Assembly (NCBI RefSeq): GCF_000469345.1
Contig: NZ_KI271183.1
Coordinates: 1-64,000, forward strand
Length of the DNA: 64,000 nucleotides
Direction: 5' to 3'
From: Eubacterium ramulus ATCC 29099
Lineage (GTDB): Bacteria; Bacillota; Clostridia; Lachnospirales; Lachnospiraceae
Shown: positions 27,998 to 36,143 of the stretch, piece by piece
Layout of the letters: each line of letters opens with the position of its first letter
Position numbering within the stretch: the stretch's first letter is position 1
The notes under the pieces: generated by a model
Told to the model about the DNA's origin: nothing
Databases searched by the model: none
Seen by the model: only the letters and a program-made list of their open reading frames with translations
Translations under genes and position numbers: made by a program

Positions 27998-29203
27998 TCA
28001 TTCTACGATCTCGCTATTCTCTACCTTGCTTTCATCTACATCGCAGCCAACTCCCACCACTTCCGGTGGATAGATTTTTCCATTCTGCGGTCTGGACGGA
28101 TATTGCAGAAAATATTGAGATGCCTCGTTTATCGTCAACAGATATTCCGTCATTGGTACCACTGCAGGATTTGTTGCCGCCATGATATGTGCATTCACAT
28201 TCGGAATACACTGATGCAGATACACTTTACGGTTAAATGCTCCCACCAGATTGATAATGCTCATGGTCTCTGTGATACCGCCACCCCAAGCCGGTTCCGG
28301 CTGATAGATATCGCAGGCATCCATTTCCAGCATTTGTCGGAATTTCCACCGGCTCGTGTCATGTTCTCCACCGGAGATCGCGATCGGACAGTCTCTTTTC
28401 AATCTTGCATACTCATCCATACGATCCGGCAGACACGGTTCCTCTAGCCATGCAATGTTCAGATGCTCTATCGCTTTTGCAAGTTCCATCGTATATTCGT
28501 AATCCCAGCAACATACCGCTTCTACTGCAATAAATTTGTCAGGTTCTATGCATGCACGGACTTTTTCTAATGTTTCACAGGTTTTCTTAATGCCTTCTCT
28601 GCCCTGAACTGGACCATATTTGGAATAAATCTTAACTCCAGGTGATCCTGCTTCCGTATGTTCTTTTAAAACAGGGAGCAAAATGTTATCATCATGGGGC
28701 AATCCAGCTGTATTTGTATATTCCGGTGCTCCATCACGGACTTTTCCTCCCAGAAGTTCATAAAGCGGCACCCCAAGTTTCTTACATTTGATATCCCACA
28801 GTGCAATTTCAGCATGACTGACCGCACGCGTCAGATCCCCGGCGGTCTGATCCAGTCCAATCCGATACATAATGTCATGCAGATACTCAATTCTCATAGG
28901 ATCCTGTCCCATTAAAGTATGCTTTACATGGTTCAGAAGATAGTATGTAATTCCCGGGAACGTAATCGGACCAACCACACCGGTAATTCCTTCATCTGTT
29001 TCCACATACAGGAAATCCTGTACGATCTTTAAACCGCCTTCTGGATTCGGAACCGGAGTGATCGCCACTCTGCTGGCCGCACTGTGCCGGACAAAATCCG
29101 GATAAATATCCGTAGCATTTACAATGCAGGTATCCGAATAAGCTTCCACCGGTCCGGTATATTTGCTTTTTAAACGTCTGACATAAATATTTGTAATTTT
29201 CAT
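27998..29203 (-). CDS. Enolase-superfamily (mandelate racemase/rhamnonate dehydratase-like) enzyme
   Basis: This is a 401-residue enolase-superfamily protein acting by proton abstraction next to a carboxylate. The capping domain (1-130) is followed by a barrel. Metal ligands can be placed as Glu in AVEAVCCWD, the second in WLEEP and the third in SGGEHD; a late catalytic His lies in LHQCIPNVNAH. GGEH followed by R-W-K-F-R resembles rhamnonate dehydratases, but the first ligand is Glu rather than the usual Asp. The exact sugar acid is unknown. GAGGA sets ATG 29203 over a GTG at 29218. It starts 21 bases after the transporter stop. Confidence 0.8.
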   Translation of the reverse strand: MKITNIYVRRLKSKYTGPVEAYSDTCIVNATDIYPDFVRHSAASRVAITPVPNPEGGLKIVQDFLYVETDEGITGVVGPITFPGITYYLLNHVKHTLMGQDPMRIEYLHDIMYRIGLDQTAGDLTRAVSHAEIALWDIKCKKLGVPLYELLGGKVRDGAPEYTNTAGLPHDDNILLPVLKEHTEAGSPGVKIYSKYGPVQGREGIKKTCETLEKVRACIEPDKFIAVEAVCCWDYEYTMELAKAIEHLNIAWLEEPCLPDRMDEYARLKRDCPIAISGGEHDTSRWKFRQMLEMDACDIYQPEPAWGGGITETMSIINLVGAFNRKVYLHQCIPNVNAHIMAATNPAVVPMTEYLLTINEASQYFLQYPSRPQNGKIYPPEVVGVGCDVDESKVENSEIVE

Positions 29204-29224
29204 TTCAACAATCCTCACATTTTG

Positions 29225-30517
29225 CTATCGTAAAATTCCAATTGCACACAATGCCACCATCATTCCCAGATTACACAATACAGCAATCAGTGACTGTATC
29301 ATCATCTTCTGGAAACGGTCCTCACGCACAAAGGAAAGGAATACACCACCGCCGGTGGAAAATGGAGACATGCCCATTCCAATTGCCGGTACACAGACAC
29401 AGGAAATCAATACTGCAGGATTGATCCCTGTTGCTGATGCAAGACTTACCACGATTGGAATCATCAATGGCATAACCACACTTGTACCATCGGAAAACAG
29501 ACTCAGTATTCCGGATAATAATACAATGAGTATTGGAATCATTTTTACAGAAGTACCGGCTGATACAGCGTTTACGATCAGATCCGCAAGTCCTGCTGTC
29601 CGCATAACTCCCATCAGACAGGTCATTCCACCCAATAAAATAATGACACTCCACGGAATACTCTTTTTTATAACTTCACGTTCATTTCCACATTTAAAAA
29701 TGGTCAGTGCGATCATACCAGCCGCATATACGAGCGATATATCCAGATTTGAAATCCGTGCCAGAACCGGATTCGGCACAAAGGTATTTATCACTGCCGG
29801 TACAAACAAGAACAGAATGCACACAAGAATAATAATCAGATTCTTTTTCTGTTCTGCCGTAGGTGCTTCCGGTTTTCTGATCAGTTCTTCTGGAAGTTTC
29901 ATTTTCCAAAGCTTCAATACCACATAATAAACTGCAAAAATAATAAAGAATACAATCGTTGCCGTCCGGAAAACATGCATGATGATAACACTTGTATCAA
30001 TACCTTCATCCACGGAGGATATCATACCGCCAAGCATGATACCAACCATTCCGATTGAGCACAACGTACCCGACATACCACCCGCATTGGAACCGATTGA
30101 TAAAAACAGTTCATTTGTTTTGGCTGCGTAACACAGGGTAATAAAAATCGGGATCAGGAACATGTTTACGGCTGGCGGAGATACACCAATCGCAGATAAT
30201 GCAAAATTCAGAAGCAGATACACGATCGGCAACGCCCAGGGAATCTTTCGTGTCCAGTAAATGACCAGTTTCGCAATATAATCAATAGTTCCATTTTCTA
30301 CCGCAAATCCAAAGAATGCCGTTACAATAATAAGCTGTACGGTTGTTCGTGCCGGCCAGAATGCATAGATGTCAGATGCTTTCATGCCAAGACCGAATAA
30401 CCCCAGAAGAAATGCAAACACAAGCGCTGCAATACCAACATTTGTTTTGAATTTCGTTCCCCATATCACCGAAACAGCAATAGCAATGAATCCGATAATA
30501 ATAATAGTTGTATTCAT
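29225..30517 (-). CDS. MatC/IT-superfamily carboxylate transporter
   Basis: This is a 430-residue polytopic protein with about 12 helices. It has the two-repeat layout of the ion-transporter superfamily (dicarboxylate MatC/CitM/DctM-like). Repeat hairpins are suggested by GVSPPAVNMFLIPIFI and FSDGTSVVMPLMIPIVVSL. Family members move organic acids, usually by secondary transport. The following gene encodes a sugar-acid type enolase-superfamily enzyme, so the likely cargo is that enzyme's substrate. AGAGGT precedes ATG 30517. Confidence 0.78.
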   Translation of the reverse strand: MNTTIIIIGFIAIAVSVIWGTKFKTNVGIAALVFAFLLGLFGLGMKASDIYAFWPARTTVQLIIVTAFFGFAVENGTIDYIAKLVIYWTRKIPWALPIVYLLLNFALSAIGVSPPAVNMFLIPIFITLCYAAKTNELFLSIGSNAGGMSGTLCSIGMVGIMLGGMISSVDEGIDTSVIIMHVFRTATIVFFIIFAVYYVVLKLWKMKLPEELIRKPEAPTAEQKKNLIIILVCILFLFVPAVINTFVPNPVLARISNLDISLVYAAGMIALTIFKCGNEREVIKKSIPWSVIILLGGMTCLMGVMRTAGLADLIVNAVSAGTSVKMIPILIVLLSGILSLFSDGTSVVMPLMIPIVVSLASATGINPAVLISCVCVPAIGMGMSPFSTGGGVFLSFVREDRFQKMMIQSLIAVLCNLGMMVALCAIGILR

Positions 30518-30573
30518 TTCTATACCTCTTTCCTTATGTTTTGGATAGTTGAGCTCATCTATCTGTTATCTGT

Positions 30574-30579
30574 ATTATA
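30574..30579 (-). promoter_or_regulatory. Possible -10 box of the transporter-enolase operon
   Basis: Minus-strand TATAAT 57 bases before the transporter start. The -35 region is A/T-rich without a good match. Confidence 0.4.
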
Positions 30580-30633
30580 CCTGCATCTCTTTTTGAAAAA
30601 AACTACATGAATATGTGGTTTTTTATTCCTATC

Positions 30634-30676
30634 AAAAAAAACTCTTACCGCCAGAGTTCTCTGACAGTAAGAGTTT
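30634..30676 (-). terminator. Terminator of the M23 peptidase gene
   Basis: AAAACTCTTAC and GTAAGAGTTTT form an 11-bp stem. On the minus strand it ends in a T8 run. It lies 49 bases downstream of the peptidase stop. Confidence 0.9.
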
Positions 30677-30724
30677 TACGTTCTCTAAATCATCATCCTG
30701 TTACAGATGCTTCTATTCTTTTTT

Positions 30725-31807
30725 TTACGGCTGTACCATACTCAAAGGATCTACATATTCTCCATTTACTTTAAAGCGGAAATCCAGATGATTGCCGGTG
30801 GAACTTCCTGTGGTTCCGACATACGCGATAACCTGTCCCTGCTCCACATGATCGCCTTCTTCGACAGCCAGTGCGGAACAATGCAGATACATCGTCTCTA
30901 CACCGTTTCCATGATCGATGGTGATATTATTTCCAAAGCTTGAACTGTAAGTTGCTTTTGTAACAACGCCGGAAGCGCTTGCCATAATATTTGTTCCTCC
31001 CGGTGCCGGAATATCAACTCCATCATGAAATTCTTTTCCGTGGAACGGGCAGATACGCTCGCCGAATGTATCACTTAATCTGGTGTAGCCGTCCAGTGGC
31101 CATATATACGCTTCCTGGGAAACCTGTCCGCCTTTTACCAGATACTGTTTTCCATCGATTTTTACATGACCGTTATAGGAAAAATCAATCTGACCGTTCC
31201 GTACATACCAGGTTCCGTTTTCATTGGCTGCAAGTCCGGTATAGTCAAAATCTACTCTGCCCCCCTGCAGATACCACCAGCCATATTCGTTGGCAGCCAG
31301 TCCGTTAAAATCAAAGTTTACTTTTCCACTCTCAATACGGAACCAGCCATACTCATTCTGCTCCAGACCGAAATGGTCAAAATCTACCATTCCTTCATGA
31401 ATATACCACCAGCCATACTCATTTGCAGCAAGACCTGTATAATCAAAATCTACTTTACCACCGTTTAATTTCCACCAGCCATACGGATTTGCTTCCACAC
31501 TCATGCTGTCAAAATTGACATCACCCTGCTCGATCCGCCACCATCCATAGATGTTCTGATCGATTCCGTAATAATCTTTGGCTATCTCGCCATCCACATA
31601 CATGTGCCATTCACCGGTTTTGTCATCCAGCTGAAATCCATTCCTTGTTTCTTCCTTTTTCTCAGACTTCGCAGACTTTGTCGTTTTTGCTGTTTTTGCT
31701 GTTTTTGCTGTTTTTGCTGTACCTGCATAAGCCGGTGACACCAGCATCCCTGCTACTACAATACCAGCCAGCGCAGATGCCATTACTTTCTTTCCTGAAA
31801 AATTCAT
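30725..31807 (-). CDS. Secreted M23 peptidase with GWW repeats
   Basis: This is a 360-residue secreted protein: signal peptide (1-28, ending PAYA), Ala-Lys-Thr repeat linker (about 29-50), about seven 22-residue GWW repeats (about 65-225), and a LytM-type M23 domain (about 240-360). Metal-site residues are His261 and Asp265 (FHDGVDI), then His309 (LHCS) and the C-terminal HxH motif, which here reads HLDF (His340, Asp342). The usual zinc-ligand His is therefore Asp. The role would be peptidoglycan cleavage or binding at the cell wall. The same repeat occurs in the L,D-transpeptidase at 33344-35005. A strong terminator follows. Confidence 0.85.
   Translation of the reverse strand: MNFSGKKVMASALAGIVVAGMLVSPAYAGTAKTAKTAKTAKTTKSAKSEKKEETRNGFQLDDKTGEWHMYVDGEIAKDYYGIDQNIYGWWRIEQGDVNFDSMSVEANPYGWWKLNGGKVDFDYTGLAANEYGWWYIHEGMVDFDHFGLEQNEYGWFRIESGKVNFDFNGLAANEYGWWYLQGGRVDFDYTGLAANENGTWYVRNGQIDFSYNGHVKIDGKQYLVKGGQVSQEAYIWPLDGYTRLSDTFGERICPFHGKEFHDGVDIPAPGGTNIMASASGVVTKATYSSSFGNNITIDHGNGVETMYLHCSALAVEEGDHVEQGQVIAYVGTTGSSTGNHLDFRFKVNGEYVDPLSMVQP
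31681..31720. repeat. 9-bp tandem repeat coding for Ala-Lys-Thr
   Basis: TGTTTTTGC is repeated about four times plus a partial unit, the first with one change. It encodes AKT units just after the signal peptide of the M23 protein. Unit length is a multiple of three, so slippage would alter linker length without breaking the frame. Confidence 0.85.
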
Positions 31808-31913
31808 CTTTGCGGTAACCCCTCATTTTTAAATATCTTTTTTATTCACATTAATAAATATTATATAATTTCTTATGAATTTTTTCAAGATTTTTTAATA
31901 ATTTCGTAAAGAT

Positions 31914-32932
31914 TTACGCGTCCTGTTCCGGATAACAGCATAGTTTTTTTAACCCACGACCCAGTGCCCCAAACAATGGTTTTCCAATTTTTACCATCAG
32001 GTGCAGAATCAATGCCGCCACAAATATAATCAGGAACATGTTCCGTTTTTCTATCTCATATCCCCAGAAGCTGATGATCACCGCTTCATGGATACAGTAG
32101 ATTGGAAGGCTGAGCGTCCCAAGCCATATCAGTGGCTGCAAGCGAATCCTTGCTGTCAGTGATTTTCCGGACAACATCAGACTCAACAGAAGGATAAAGC
32201 AGCCAATGAGCAGGCCATCCTGAGAAAATCCACTTGTACATGCAAAACACAGCACAAATGCCAGCAGAGACAATTCTGCCAGTGTAAGTAATGCTGTTCC
32301 AACCGATTTATAACGGTACCGTCTGATCCGTTCAGACAGAACGTAGATGAGTCCGCCTGCCAGCCATTTACGGTACCATCACAGATAATCAGGTATCCAT
32401 ATAGCAGCATCGGCAGAAAACTGATAAGCCACGGACCAATCTTCTTTCCCAGGTACAGATACAGATACATCATTACCGGCATAGCCACAAACATCGCACA
32501 GATATACCACAGGGCGCCACCCATGATATAAGAAGTCTGTACCGTGTCGGAAATAGGAACATCCGCCGGCATCATACCTGTTCCTGCCAGATAGAACAGA
32601 TTTACCGGCAGATACAGGATCCATTTCACAAGTTCCATGCCTGTAAACTGATATTTCCAGGCAGAGATTATGCAGTCTGCCACAAATCCCACGGTCGTAT
32701 ACGGCAGTAAACGCTTGAATTTGTCGATCGTATACTGAATCGGATAGGTTGCCTTATTCTCAATCTTTCCTTCCATCCGCACCAGATGTTTGATGGCAAA
32801 ATATCCGGACAGCATAAAGAAGAACTCCACAAAAATCCATCCGGTCGTAAATCTTCCGCCTGCATGATAGGAAAAAATGACATAACACGCTAGAAATCGG
32901 CACAACTCCACCATATTATTTTTCTTTTTCAA
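31914..32932 (-). pseudogene. Frameshifted acyltransferase-3 membrane protein
   Basis: Two adjoining reading frames together make one acyltransferase-3 protein of about 338 residues. The first (from 32932) covers MKKKNNMVELCRFLACYVIF to about LIICDG. The second frame continues with WYRKWLAGGLIYVLSERIRR and runs to 31914. The shift lies near 32372-32385. The region is not a homopolymer run, so a simple sequencing slip is less likely, but an assembly error cannot be excluded. The intact protein would have been an O-acyltransferase modifying a surface glycan. Confidence 0.75.
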
Positions 32933-33017
32933 AACCTGTTTCTCCTCCGTCTCTTCTTTTTTAACCCTTGTTATACTTCTGTCACTCTTACAGTATACGC
33001 AGAAATTGGGGTGAATT

Positions 33018-33250
33018 CAAGTCGAACGCACGTGAGACTTGGTGCGTGATTCTGGTCAGCGAAAGCTGACATATTCTTTTCAGAATCACCGCACTCTACA
33101 CTTCGTTTCGGTCGGCGCAAAACCATTGTCTCCCAGACAATGTGCGCCCTCGCGGAACGTTTATCTCAGTCGGAGATTGTACTCCCACTGAGAAAGACTT
33201 GTTATTACTCACCACTTGCAGAAGTGGGAGTCTTCTCGACTGAGATAAAT
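33018..33250 (+). mobile_element. 233-bp palindromic IS200/IS605-like element without transposase
   Basis: This is the longest complete copy of the repeat family. The left end is CAAGTCGAACGCACGTGAGA with a CGCAC/GTGCG stem, then a TCAGC-GAAA-GCTGA hairpin. The right third is a large imperfect palindrome: TTTATCTCAGTCGGAGATTG (from 33161) mirrored by the right end AGTGGGAGTCTTCTCGACTG (from 33224) plus AGATAAA. No tnpA or tnpB remnant is readable. The structured ends without terminal inverted repeats resemble IS200/IS605-type ends mobilised in trans; the family assignment is inference. Confidence 0.75.
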
Positions 33251-33253
33251 AGG

Positions 33254-33285
33254 AAAAGCACCGGTATTACATCCGATGCTTTTCA
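33254..33285 (-). terminator. Terminator after the L,D-transpeptidase gene
   Basis: GAAAAGC...CGG (33254-33264) pairs with CCG...GCTTTTC (33274-33285). It lies about 58 bases beyond the gene's stop; the mobile element begins 3 bases further on. Confidence 0.65.
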
Positions 33286-33343
33286 TTTTCTTCACCTATA
33301 TCCAATGATGTGACTGTCAGAAATAGATTTTGCCGCTCCTTGC

Positions 33344-35005
33344 TTAATAAATTCTGACTCTTGTTCCGTTTGGAATCGTATCATAGATCCATTTTGCTTC
33401 ATTGATCGCAAGTCTGACACATCCGTGGGACAGTTTCATGCCGAGACGTCCGTCCTGGATACTGCTCATACTTCCATGATTATAAATAACAGAATGGAAG
33501 AGATAATCTCCGTAGAACTGTGTATAATACCAGCAGGTATATGTATCGGTACCGAAGGATTTTCCACGACCGGTTACTTTGAAGTCGCCGGTTACGGTTG
33601 GTGTGGAATTTTTACCCGGTGTACAGGACAAGTTCTTCACTGCTGTCCAACAGCCGTTCTGACCGTAAAATACAACAGTTCTGCAGGCGTTGGTATCTGT
33701 CACGATCAGCCAGTTTGTATCACTATTCGCAGAAGCTGCCCTGGAAGCAATGGCACCGGAAACGCCCACCGGTACTAATTTACCGCCGGAGATCGTGCAA
33801 TTCAGTCCCATCCACTGCACGGTTCCGCTGTAACCAAACTGAAGCTGTCCTCCGCGGAAATACCAGGAACCACTCTCATTCGGTGCGATTCCATTAAAAG
33901 TAAAATCAATTTTTCCACCGTTAAATTTCCACCAGCCCGCGGCATTGCCCGCCATGCCGTTAAATCCGAAATCCACCTGACCGTTGGTAAATTTCCACCA
34001 GCCTGCTTCGTTGGATCCGATTCCATTATAGTTAAAATCTACCAGTCCTCCGGCTACATACCACCAGCCGGCTTCGTTTTGTACCATTCCGGTGTAGTTG
34101 AAGTCTACCATGCCTCCGGTGATCTTCCACCAGCCGGCTTCGTTTTGTGCCAGTCCATTGTAGCCGAAATCGATGCAGCCATTCTGTAAGTACCACCAGC
34201 CGACTTCATTATTTGTAATGCCATGGAATCCGAAATCGACCATTCCGTTAGTTACTTTCCACCAGCCGGCTTCATTCGGTACCAGACCACTGTAAGAAAA
34301 GTTTATTTTTCCGCCCTGGACATACCACCAGCCATTTTCATTTTCAGCCAATCCAGTGTAATCGAAGTTGATTCTGCCGCCCTGGACACACCACCAGCCA
34401 TTTTCATTCGGAATGAGACCGTTTGCCTCAAAGTTGACTTTTCCGCCTTCAATGCGCCACCAGCCGGCTTCATTTGCCTGGAATCCGACATAATCAAATG
34501 CAACTCCGCCACCACGGACATACCACCAGCCGTTTTCGTTATTAGCAAGTCCGAAATAGTCAAAGTTTACCCGTCCGTTTTCTACATACCACCAGCCGTA
34601 TGTGTTCTCTGCCAGACCGGTATAAGATTCATCTACATCACCTTCGGTGAGATACCACCAGATACCATCAATCTCTTTTAAACCGGTAAAAGCTTCATCC
34701 TCTTTGCCGTCATCTTTGCCCGTATCGTCTTTGCCAGTATCTCCTTTACCGTCATCCTTGCCGGTATCTTCTTTTCCAGTATCTCCTTTACCGTCATCTT
34801 TTCCGGTGTCTTTGATTTCTCCCTGAATATCATCTGATGTTCCGGTTCCGGCAGTGCCATTTTCTGTTGCGGCAGCCTGTACCGTTACGGTTCCGTTCTG
34901 TACCGCAGCTGCATCTGTCACTTCTGATGCCATGGCCGGAGAAGCCAGTAATCCTGCTGTCAGAACAGCTGTCATAAGTCCGACACTGAGTTTTTTTAAT
35001 TTCAT
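33344..35005 (-). CDS. Secreted L,D-transpeptidase with thirteen GWW repeats
   Basis: This is a 553-residue secreted protein: signal peptide (1-27, ending PAMA), a linker of repeated acidic/basic units (DTGKDDGKG), about thirteen 22-residue repeats of the form GWWxxxGGxxxFxYxGLxxNE, and a C-terminal YkuD domain (about 405-553) with the catalytic motif SHGCVRL (nucleophile Cys529). YkuD enzymes make 3-3 peptidoglycan cross-links or attach proteins. The repeats presumably bind cell-wall polymer or glycan. GGAGG sets ATG 35005; an in-frame ATG at 35020 overlaps the ribosome site. The M23 protein at 30725 has the same repeats, and the polysaccharide genes are immediately upstream. Confidence 0.88.
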   Translation of the reverse strand: MKLKKLSVGLMTAVLTAGLLASPAMASEVTDAAAVQNGTVTVQAAATENGTAGTGTSDDIQGEIKDTGKDDGKGDTGKEDTGKDDGKGDTGKDDTGKDDGKEDEAFTGLKEIDGIWWYLTEGDVDESYTGLAENTYGWWYVENGRVNFDYFGLANNENGWWYVRGGGVAFDYVGFQANEAGWWRIEGGKVNFEANGLIPNENGWWCVQGGRINFDYTGLAENENGWWYVQGGKINFSYSGLVPNEAGWWKVTNGMVDFGFHGITNNEVGWWYLQNGCIDFGYNGLAQNEAGWWKITGGMVDFNYTGMVQNEAGWWYVAGGLVDFNYNGIGSNEAGWWKFTNGQVDFGFNGMAGNAAGWWKFNGGKIDFTFNGIAPNESGSWYFRGGQLQFGYSGTVQWMGLNCTISGGKLVPVGVSGAIASRAASANSDTNWLIVTDTNACRTVVFYGQNGCWTAVKNLSCTPGKNSTPTVTGDFKVTGRGKSFGTDTYTCWYYTQFYGDYLFHSVIYNHGSMSSIQDGRLGMKLSHGCVRLAINEAKWIYDTIPNGTRVRIY

Positions 35006-35108
35006 GTTTTGTTCCTCCATTTACTTACATGTACACGCAGACTTTTTCTTTCACAATTCCGTGTACCTTTGCATTCCAATATCCCATTTCATATGATCTC
35101 ACACCTGA

Positions 35109-36131
35109 TCAGGATGGAATCGCTTTCCTGATGACCGGGATTATCTGCAGGATTCTGACTGTCACCGCGGAGATCAGGAAGATTGCAATCGTTCCAAAGA
35201 TCCGGTACTTGATGCTGGTGATTGGAAATATCTGATAGATTGCCACCATCTGTACTAAATAGAAGTGTACCAGATATATACCAAAAGGCAACGATGAAAA
35301 TGGTGCGGTCAGTTTTGCAAGGCAACCCAACGCTTTCTCATTTTTTATATTCTTAAAAAACAGAAATATTCCGGTAGAATACAGAATACACGGAACATTC
35401 CGATACTCCTTAAATGTTGTATCCACGGTTCCGTTCTTCAGGGACAGAATCTGTGTCCCCACAAGCATCAAGAGGAAACCTCCCAAGGCAGCGGCGTAGA
35501 TAACGCAACGCCATTTTTTCGACAACTCATAATTATCGATCCAGTATCCCAGCAGCGTGTAGATCAGATATCCGCCCACAGCCGGCATTCCAAATCCCTC
35601 ATTAAATTCAATATGCATCAGGTTGCATACAAGCGGTGCCAGTGCTTCCAAAACAAAATACACCAGGATCGCATAGCCAAAGATCCGCTTTCTGTACTTC
35701 TCCGGAATACAGGACAGGATCGGGATACACAGATATACGGAAAACAAAGCCGGGAAAAACCAGTAAATATCCACATATCTTGTATTCAGAATTCCATCCA
35801 CCACTTCCCGGATGCCCTCCGGTCTTGCGTGATATACGATATAATACCAGATTGCAGAAATCACAGACCAAATCAGAAACGGAACGAGCGTTTTTCCAAA
35901 TCTTTTTTTGAAAAATACCGCTGTGGTATAACGTTTTCTGTAATTCAGTAACGTTGCACCTGATATCATAAAGAAGATCGGCACTGCAAAATAGCAGATG
36001 CACTCTATAATATTTGCGGTGATCCAGTACCTGTCATAGCTGAACTGCCAGAAGCATCCGTTGACATGCATCGCCACTACAGCCAGACAGGCAATGACAC
36101 CCAGTATCTGTATATATATTTTCTTTTTCAT
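35109..36131 (-). CDS. Acyltransferase-3 family membrane protein
   Basis: This is a 340-residue polytopic protein of the acyltransferase-3 fold (WecH/OatA-like) with about ten helices. It starts with QILGVIACLAVVAMHVNGCF (catalytic His in MHVNG) and carries AVPIFFMISGATLL. It probably O-acetylates a sugar of the surface polysaccharide on the membrane. It starts 12 bases after the preceding acyltransferase gene, so it belongs to the polysaccharide operon. The acceptor is unknown. Confidence 0.82.
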   Translation of the reverse strand: MKKKIYIQILGVIACLAVVAMHVNGCFWQFSYDRYWITANIIECICYFAVPIFFMISGATLLNYRKRYTTAVFFKKRFGKTLVPFLIWSVISAIWYYIVYHARPEGIREVVDGILNTRYVDIYWFFPALFSVYLCIPILSCIPEKYRKRIFGYAILVYFVLEALAPLVCNLMHIEFNEGFGMPAVGGYLIYTLLGYWIDNYELSKKWRCVIYAAALGGFLLMLVGTQILSLKNGTVDTTFKEYRNVPCILYSTGIFLFFKNIKNEKALGCLAKLTAPFSSLPFGIYLVHFYLVQMVAIYQIFPITSIKYRIFGTIAIFLISAVTVRILQIIPVIRKAIPS

Positions 36132-36143
36132 ACAATTATCCTA

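Larger units (their letters stand above)
32933..33343. other. 411-base gap between pseudogene and L,D-transpeptidase
   Basis: This gap holds the 233-bp palindromic element (33018-33250) and the terminator of the L,D-transpeptidase gene (33254-33285). The remaining 85 bases next to the pseudogene start presumably held its promoter. No coding sequence is supported. Confidence 0.8.

Noticed and set aside
33018-33250. tRNA-like reading of GTTCGAC sequences in the repeat
   Set aside because: The T-arm-like string is part of the repeat's left-end hairpin; no acceptor stem, anticodon arm or D arm can be drawn.
34690-34820. CRISPR-like periodicity in the transpeptidase gene
   Set aside because: The repeats are in-frame codons for a Gly/Asp/Lys/Thr linker inside a coding gene, without unique spacers.
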